Source of the DNA: Priapulus caudatus
Taxonomy: Eukaryota > Priapulida > Priapulimorpha > Priapulimorphida > Priapulidae
Direction of reading: 5' to 3'
Length of the DNA stretch: 22,855 nucleotides
Assembly: GCF_000485595.1 (NCBI RefSeq)
Contig: NW_014580540.1
Span: forward strand, 1-22,855
The translations under genes and the position numbers were made by a program. Positions 18,245 to 22,855 of the stretch are shown here, one piece after another (the first letter of the stretch is position 1; each line of letters starts with the position of its first letter). The notes below the pieces were generated by a model that saw only the letters and a program-made list of their open reading frames with translations, searched no databases and had not been told where the DNA came from.

Positions 18245-18376
18245 GTCAATATACTTTCCATGAGTACGATGATAGGATTTCAGGAGCATGTTCACGAAAA
18301 TTGTTTCTTTGCGCATTAGTCGCAAAATAGCGAGCAGCTGCGGGTGTTGTATTCCGTCAAATGCCTCGCGAAAAGA
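18245..18376 (-). pseudogene. Antisense fragment of a non-LTR reverse transcriptase (motif A region)
   Basis: Read on the minus strand it gives SFREAFDGIQHPQLLAILRL, then INMLLKSYH-like wording (actual residues VNMLLKSYHRTHG). This matches the A-motif neighbourhood of LINE reverse transcriptases, where an aromatic-x-x-AFD-x-x-x-H-x-x-L-x-x-x-L pattern carries the first catalytic Asp. The wording is closest to RTE/craniofacial-type elements in my recollection. About 44 residues survive; the flanks in the same frame have no likeness. It is not in the same orientation as the fragment at 15831-16328 and looks like a different family. Confidence 0.6.
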
Positions 18377-18390
18377 ACCATATGTAGAAG

Positions 18391-18955
18391 GTGCGGGACT
18401 AAGCAGCAAGGAAAGAACGCCAACGTCAGTCAGGACGAGTTTTTTTGGCTTGCTCTAAACGTTCCAGGGCAATGGCTGGACAGTGTTTGAAGAGTGAGCT
18501 TGATCTTGTTGCTGCGGCAAACACGTCGCTGTTGGTCAATCATTGATCGACCTATAACGGCGTACGCGATTGTGATGACGGCAAATTACAACCATGCATA
18601 TAGTTAATAGGACAAACATATATACCAGGTTTTGCTCATTGCTCGTTAGCGAACAACAACACACATACATGGCGTACCGCATGGCTGCCAAAACTGTGAG
18701 CCACCCTAACCATGCCTACATTGGGAGTAACCACTTTCTATTACAGCCATGGACGGATATCAACGTGTGTTTCGCTGTTCTAGGAGTCATCAGACTGGTT
18801 TGTAAGAAACGGATGGACGAGTAGATATGTTAAGCGGTCCAACGTTCGCAAGTCCCATCGAACAGCACCGAAGCCAAAATGTTAATGCAGCCGACGAAAA
18901 CACCATGACGGCACATTGCGATCTTCTGAGGAGCCGGGTTGCAACTCATTCGATA
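18391..18955. other. No recognised feature
   Basis: Open frame 18594-18824 (76 residues) has no recognisable domain. No repeat or RNA gene was seen. Confidence 0.4.
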
Positions 18956-18976
18956 ATTATCAGGAGTTCTATCAAT

Positions 18977-19008
<32 letters not shown>

Positions 19009-19031
19009 TATTTGATAGACTTCCTGATAAT
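18956..19031. repeat. 20-bp inverted repeat around an AT tract
   Basis: Left arm ATTATCAGGAGTTCTATCAA (18956-18975) and right arm 19012-19031 pair with one mismatch. The 36-base centre is almost pure AT dinucleotide. Such a foldback would extrude readily. It may be a tiny MITE or an expanded AT palindrome. Confidence 0.85.
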
Positions 19032-19188
19032 ATAGCTGCCTGGCCAAACACAAACGCTGATGTTTATGTCAGCGCACTGCCCAACTAATGATAAAGTAAT
19101 TTCTTTTTGCGTTCTAAAGGAAGATCGAACCGTCAGAATACGACGATTAATAAGAGTATTTAAAATCGCTATTGTTAAATATGCAAAA

Positions 19189-20228
19189 CAACAAATACGA
19201 ACGAAGTAAATATTAGTTCCGCACTACAGCACATGTATTAGATTTTGTTTGCTGCTGCTCACCGGTTGGATAATCGCTGTAGTGTTTTCTACTGGCGTGA
19301 GCATAATCCAGGATGGAGCTAATTAGACAGCTGGCGTGTTGAGTCTCTATACCAATCGTTCTTTGCACAGATTGTGTGTTCCTACCGCAGTTTGCGCTAG
19401 ACTTTGTCACTTGCCCCGACCTACACGATATTTTTTCTCCTCGTGTCTGTTCACTTTGCCAGTGTATCTGCCGGCCTGGACTGCTATGTCTAGATAGCTA
19501 TCTCACAGCCTTGCATTCTGAGATCTTCCTGCTTGGTTTTGATTCATACATGCTTTTACAAGAGTTGAGGGGAAGCAAATATCGTTTTAGAGTATTTACG
19601 GGTTTTAGACAACATGTGTGAGGAAACTGATTTCACGTGCTTTCGCTCATGTACGCAACGACATGATTGATAGTAAGACCACATTAAAATATGGGATTTC
19701 ATGTGATGAATGTTACCTCTCCGCGATTAGCCATTCAGAAAACCAGCTTGGCGATTAATAATTAAATTAAACGAAAGGACGATGTTCTTTGTTGTAACCC
19801 ACTTTCACAATCCTACACGCCCCTGGGCTCGGGAGTAAATATGAATCGAAAAGCGGGTTACAGCAAAGAACATCGTCATTTCGTTTAATTTAATTATTTA
19901 TCTTCCAGTCTGGCGTTTCTGATGCTATCCGGAAAGGTACATTTATCACATAAAAGTAACAGAGTATGTATGTATGGCTAAGAGTTTGCGCATGCCCATG
20001 CCCAGTCACCTGCGGGATGGAATTGTATATCGAATAAAATTCTAAAGAGATTGAGTAATACATGTTCTATCACAACATGTTTCACTTTAATAAATAAGTT
20101 ATAGCCTTGGCTTGTAGGCTACCCTCGACAGATTTGTTCTCACTACTGCATGTATATTTATAATTTCATTGAAATGCTTCGTATATTTTCTCAGGATACT
20201 GTGCTTTGCGAAACCCGATTAGACCGTA
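19189..20228 (+). repeat. Dispersed repeat, copy B (about 1.04 kb)
   Basis: Counterpart of 16331-17263, with the same landmarks in order. It differs by an inserted inverted segment (19853-19964) in place of a short stretch in copy A (GTTGCCTGTGCGCTATGCTC). Confidence 0.9.
19693..19964. repeat. Fold-back with arms of about 110 bp
   Basis: 19693-19802 and the reverse complement of 19853-19964 align. The innermost 50 bases (ATTAAATTAAACGAAA, GACGATGTTCTTTG, TTGTAACCC) are almost identical; further out there are several indels. The spacer is about 50 bases and belongs to the dispersed repeat. The right arm is therefore an inverted local duplication of the left. Confidence 0.85.
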
Positions 20229-20573
20229 TATGCTACATCCGCAGATGCGTTTTAATGTCATAGTCTGCCTATGATTCTTTATTATAGTGGATGCCTATCA
20301 CAAGCTAGCACTTTAGAAATTACAATGATCTAACTCAGGGCAACCGTGACAGAATTAATGAATAGTATACCTAACAGCCAAACGGTGTAATTTCAACGAT
20401 CTTATTTCTCTCTTACTGAACACACCATACGGAAACCGACGCGATAGATTTACTTCTTTAATTTATTCCGCCTTAGCTGCGCGCGTCTATTTGTTAATCA
20501 TGTCATTCTTCCTACCCCCATGTCGCAGATGTTGTTACCTAATATATGTTCATATATATCGTGCACTCTACGT
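20229..20573. other. No recognised feature
   Basis: AT-rich linker between copy B of the dispersed repeat and copy 2 of the long repeat. The open frame 20520-20864 crosses the repeat boundary and is not preserved in copy 1. Confidence 0.4.
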
Positions 20574-22530
20574 ACCGGACACTGCGTAGTCAGTGATGCG
20601 AGATTGCATGTTTTGCTGATTCCGGGGAGAGTCAGAGTATCCCTTACTCAACGTTCTACTCTGCACAAATTGGGTATAGCCGTAACCTCAATGAATGCAA
20701 TAGCCAAGTCAATGATCACCCCTACAATAGCTGTTTTACTTCATCACAATAGCACGGTAACATGTACCAGAATAGGAGCGCCAATCGGCCGCGTTTATCT
20801 ATCAACTCGCAACTCAAGTCTTTTTCCCTCGATACGGTCACGACTCTCGCTTCCAATACGATGAACACAAAAATATCGCGCGTTTACACCTAGTAACTAG
20901 TAGTATAACCGTCAGCAAATAGGAACGCACAAGATTCATATGATTGCAACGCATACTAACCCATGTGTATATGTAGTTCCTTCAATTACAACGTGTGCAT
21001 AATATGGGACTTGTTCTAATGCTACGGAGCGTAACGCATTATATATAACATAATATATACTAGACATTTGGCATAACATCGCGTAATAACATGGAATCAC
21101 GAATACTACATAATATAGTAACTTACACATTAAAATGTGACATTATACACATAGTTAATTATACACAATTACAGAATTATACACATAGTGACTTGCACGC
21201 ATTATTATATTTAATGTACGTGTTTATTAGACATGCGAATTTTACAGCGGTTTACACTATAAGGACGATAACGAGTTAAAACAACATAATTAACACAATT
21301 TGTAGCAAGCGTTTTCGTAACAATGTGTAATATAGTAGCAGGGGTTAATAATAACATAACAAATTGTCAATAATGACATAATGACAATTTGTCCTTATCA
21401 ACCCCTGATAGTAAAATATGAATCACAGTAATCAATGTCCACAGATGGCGAATGCCGCTCAGTCACGACACTGTGCGTAATAAACACAACTGAATGTTTT
21501 TTTAATACCATTTACATATAATGGATTTTTACGAATAGGTACGATAGTGGATTACACTAGTGGAGAACGATGCAGGGAGACGTAGCTGCATTGTGCTCTA
21601 ATTCAGGAGTGAGGTCGCTTGAAAACACCTTGTAGAATATGCGTACATCTAGGCAAATTTAACAAGTAGTACAAGTGCCACAAGAACACATCTACCTTTT
21701 AGAGTCGCCAGATTAGAGGCGCGAATAACATAATTGACAGGCGATAATAATGGCACATAAGTGTGATAGGTAATGAAAATTTAGAGCAGCCGAACAGCAA
21801 CAATTTTTTTCGCGACAGCACATACGGTAATACATCGCGCAATTTAGCAGGTATACGCGTGCTGCCGTGGTTGGCGAGCAACCCTACCTCACTGTCTGCA
21901 CAACTGGCAGCAAATGCTTGTCTCAACAGTGAGCAACAGTGATCAAATGCTTAGAATCAGCTACGTGGTCTCACTTGCTTCGAATACAATGTCCACGTCG
22001 GCACGATTGCAACTGTCGCGCTCAATGACCGGAGTATTATAGCCGTATGCACACAGGAACAGCAATGAGCTCTATGATTACCATGCTACTGTGTGGACAT
22101 CTGATATCATTATAACAACACAATAATACAATATAACAGCAAGTGTAACGCTCTTTACGATAACGAGGTACAACAGCAGAAAAACGCATAGAAGCCGTTT
22201 CATAATGATTCCATCAATAAGTGTATAACTCCAAGTATAAGTGTAAGACAATAAACACGACGCATACGTCAGGTAAATACGGTAGGGAATTTTTCTTGCG
22301 ACAATATATCTCTGTCATTCATCTACAAGCCCACACGCCTCCTACACACGATACCTGACATATACGTATAGCTAATATAGCTATAACATACACTACGCGT
22401 GACACATGCATTCACGCGTTTGATAGATGCTCTACAACTTTGTCTGTCTACCTTAATTGTTTGGCTCTACTCTGCTGCACGTATTATTTTTTATTTTTTG
22501 TCCGTCCTCTGTTTCCCTATTTCCTGCTAT
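20574..22530 (+). repeat. Long dispersed repeat, copy 2 (about 1.96 kb)
   Basis: Same content and orientation as 11197-13103. Small copy-specific insertions include ACATTAAAATGTG near 21126 and GCATAGAAGCC near 22185. Similarity ends abruptly after TATTTCCTGCTAT; what follows differs from the sequence after copy 1. Confidence 0.92.
21341..21405. repeat. Conserved hairpin in long repeat, copy 2
   Basis: GGGGTTAATAA... ACAAATTGTCA pairs with TGACAATTTGT ...TTATCAACCCC. The stem is longer at its base than in copy 1 (GGGG with CCCC) and has a 5-base insertion, AACAT, in one arm. Confidence 0.78.
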
Positions 22531-22754
22531 TAGTGCGGCAGATACGTGAAATAATTGTGCATTTTGTGGTAAAAGCACCAAATTTGGTACAGACATTGCT
22601 TAATATATAATTATTAAATTGGCCGTGGCTACGCGACCGGTTCCGGACGAGAAGCCGCTACGCTACGCGGCCGGACATCCATCTCACACAGTAATCTTGC
22701 GACACGTACACACACGCATGGTTGCGCAACGGGAAGCTCTGCTGATTACCGTGT
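22531..22754. other. Possible start of another repeat element
   Basis: From TAGTGCGGCAG onward the sequence replaces what follows copy 1 of the long repeat, where TAT-ATTGGG is continuous. It contains GGTAAAAGCACCAAATTTGG, which has the feel of a common repeat, and a GC-rich segment at 22621-22680. No terminal inverted repeat could be closed within the window. Confidence 0.35.
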
Positions 22755-22782
22755 TTGTGTGTGTGTGTACGCGCGCGCGCGC

Positions 22783-22855
<73 letters not shown>
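22755..22855. repeat. (GT)n(GC)n(GT)n alternating repeat
   Basis: GT from about 22755, then about 14 GC dinucleotides (22769-22797), then GT to the window end. It is alternating purine-pyrimidine throughout. The array is cut by the window end. Confidence 0.97.

Noticed and set aside
19213-19621. Open frames in dispersed repeat copy B (65 and 81 residues)
   Set aside because: Copy A breaks both frames by several indels.
1-22855. tRNA or rRNA genes
   Set aside because: No A-box/B-box pair or cloverleaf was noticed on either strand by eye; a covariance-model scan could not be run.

Overview
This window looks like repeat-dense, non-genic DNA from an animal genome, most likely an invertebrate. 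The evidence is the set of mobile-element types (Ty3-like gag, R2-like and RTE-like reverse transcriptase fragments, a hAT-like insertion), eukaryotic promoter and poly(A) signals, long AC/GT microsatellites and the absence of any bacterial-style gene layout. I cannot assign a phylum from sequence alone. No intact host gene is convincingly present.

Layout. 1-1386 is a satellite made of 8-bp and 15-bp units. 1387-2460 is a second satellite with an 18-bp subunit arranged in 72-bp higher-order units. 3163-7001 is a GC-rich island. It holds a broken Ty3/gypsy-type gag with a CCHC zinc knuckle, then four tandem 147-bp monomers, then a CRE plus TATA promoter, then a large Pro/Ala/Arg-rich ORF with two zinc-finger-like Cys/His clusters. 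7183-10126 reads as one long terminal repeat of about 1.19 kb. It starts TGTAGC and ends GCTACA, carries CCAAT, TATA and AATAAA signals, and is split by a 1751-bp hAT-like element (7618-9368) with a perfect 8-bp target-site duplication.

10577-11180 is a 16-bp minisatellite that runs into the first of two copies of a roughly 1.9-kb repeat (11197-13103 and 20574-22530). Between them lie microsatellites, an R2-like reverse transcriptase fragment (15831-16328), an antisense reverse transcriptase fragment (18245-18376), and three copies (one partial) of another dispersed repeat (16331-17263, 18130-18230, 19189-20228). The last of these copies contains a fold-back of about 110-bp arms. The window ends in a GT/CG/GT alternating repeat.

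The elements do not form a working pathway; they form a nested insertion history. The most interesting possibility is that gag, monomers, zinc-finger ORF, purine tract and LTR are the remains of a single LTR element that lost pol and carries an unusual second ORF with its own promoter. The alternative is two or three unrelated elements side by side. Many frame breaks fall at homopolymers, satellite periods jitter by 1-2 bases over part of the array, and an N sits exactly at one repeat junction, so uncorrected long-read consensus errors probably contribute to the breaks.
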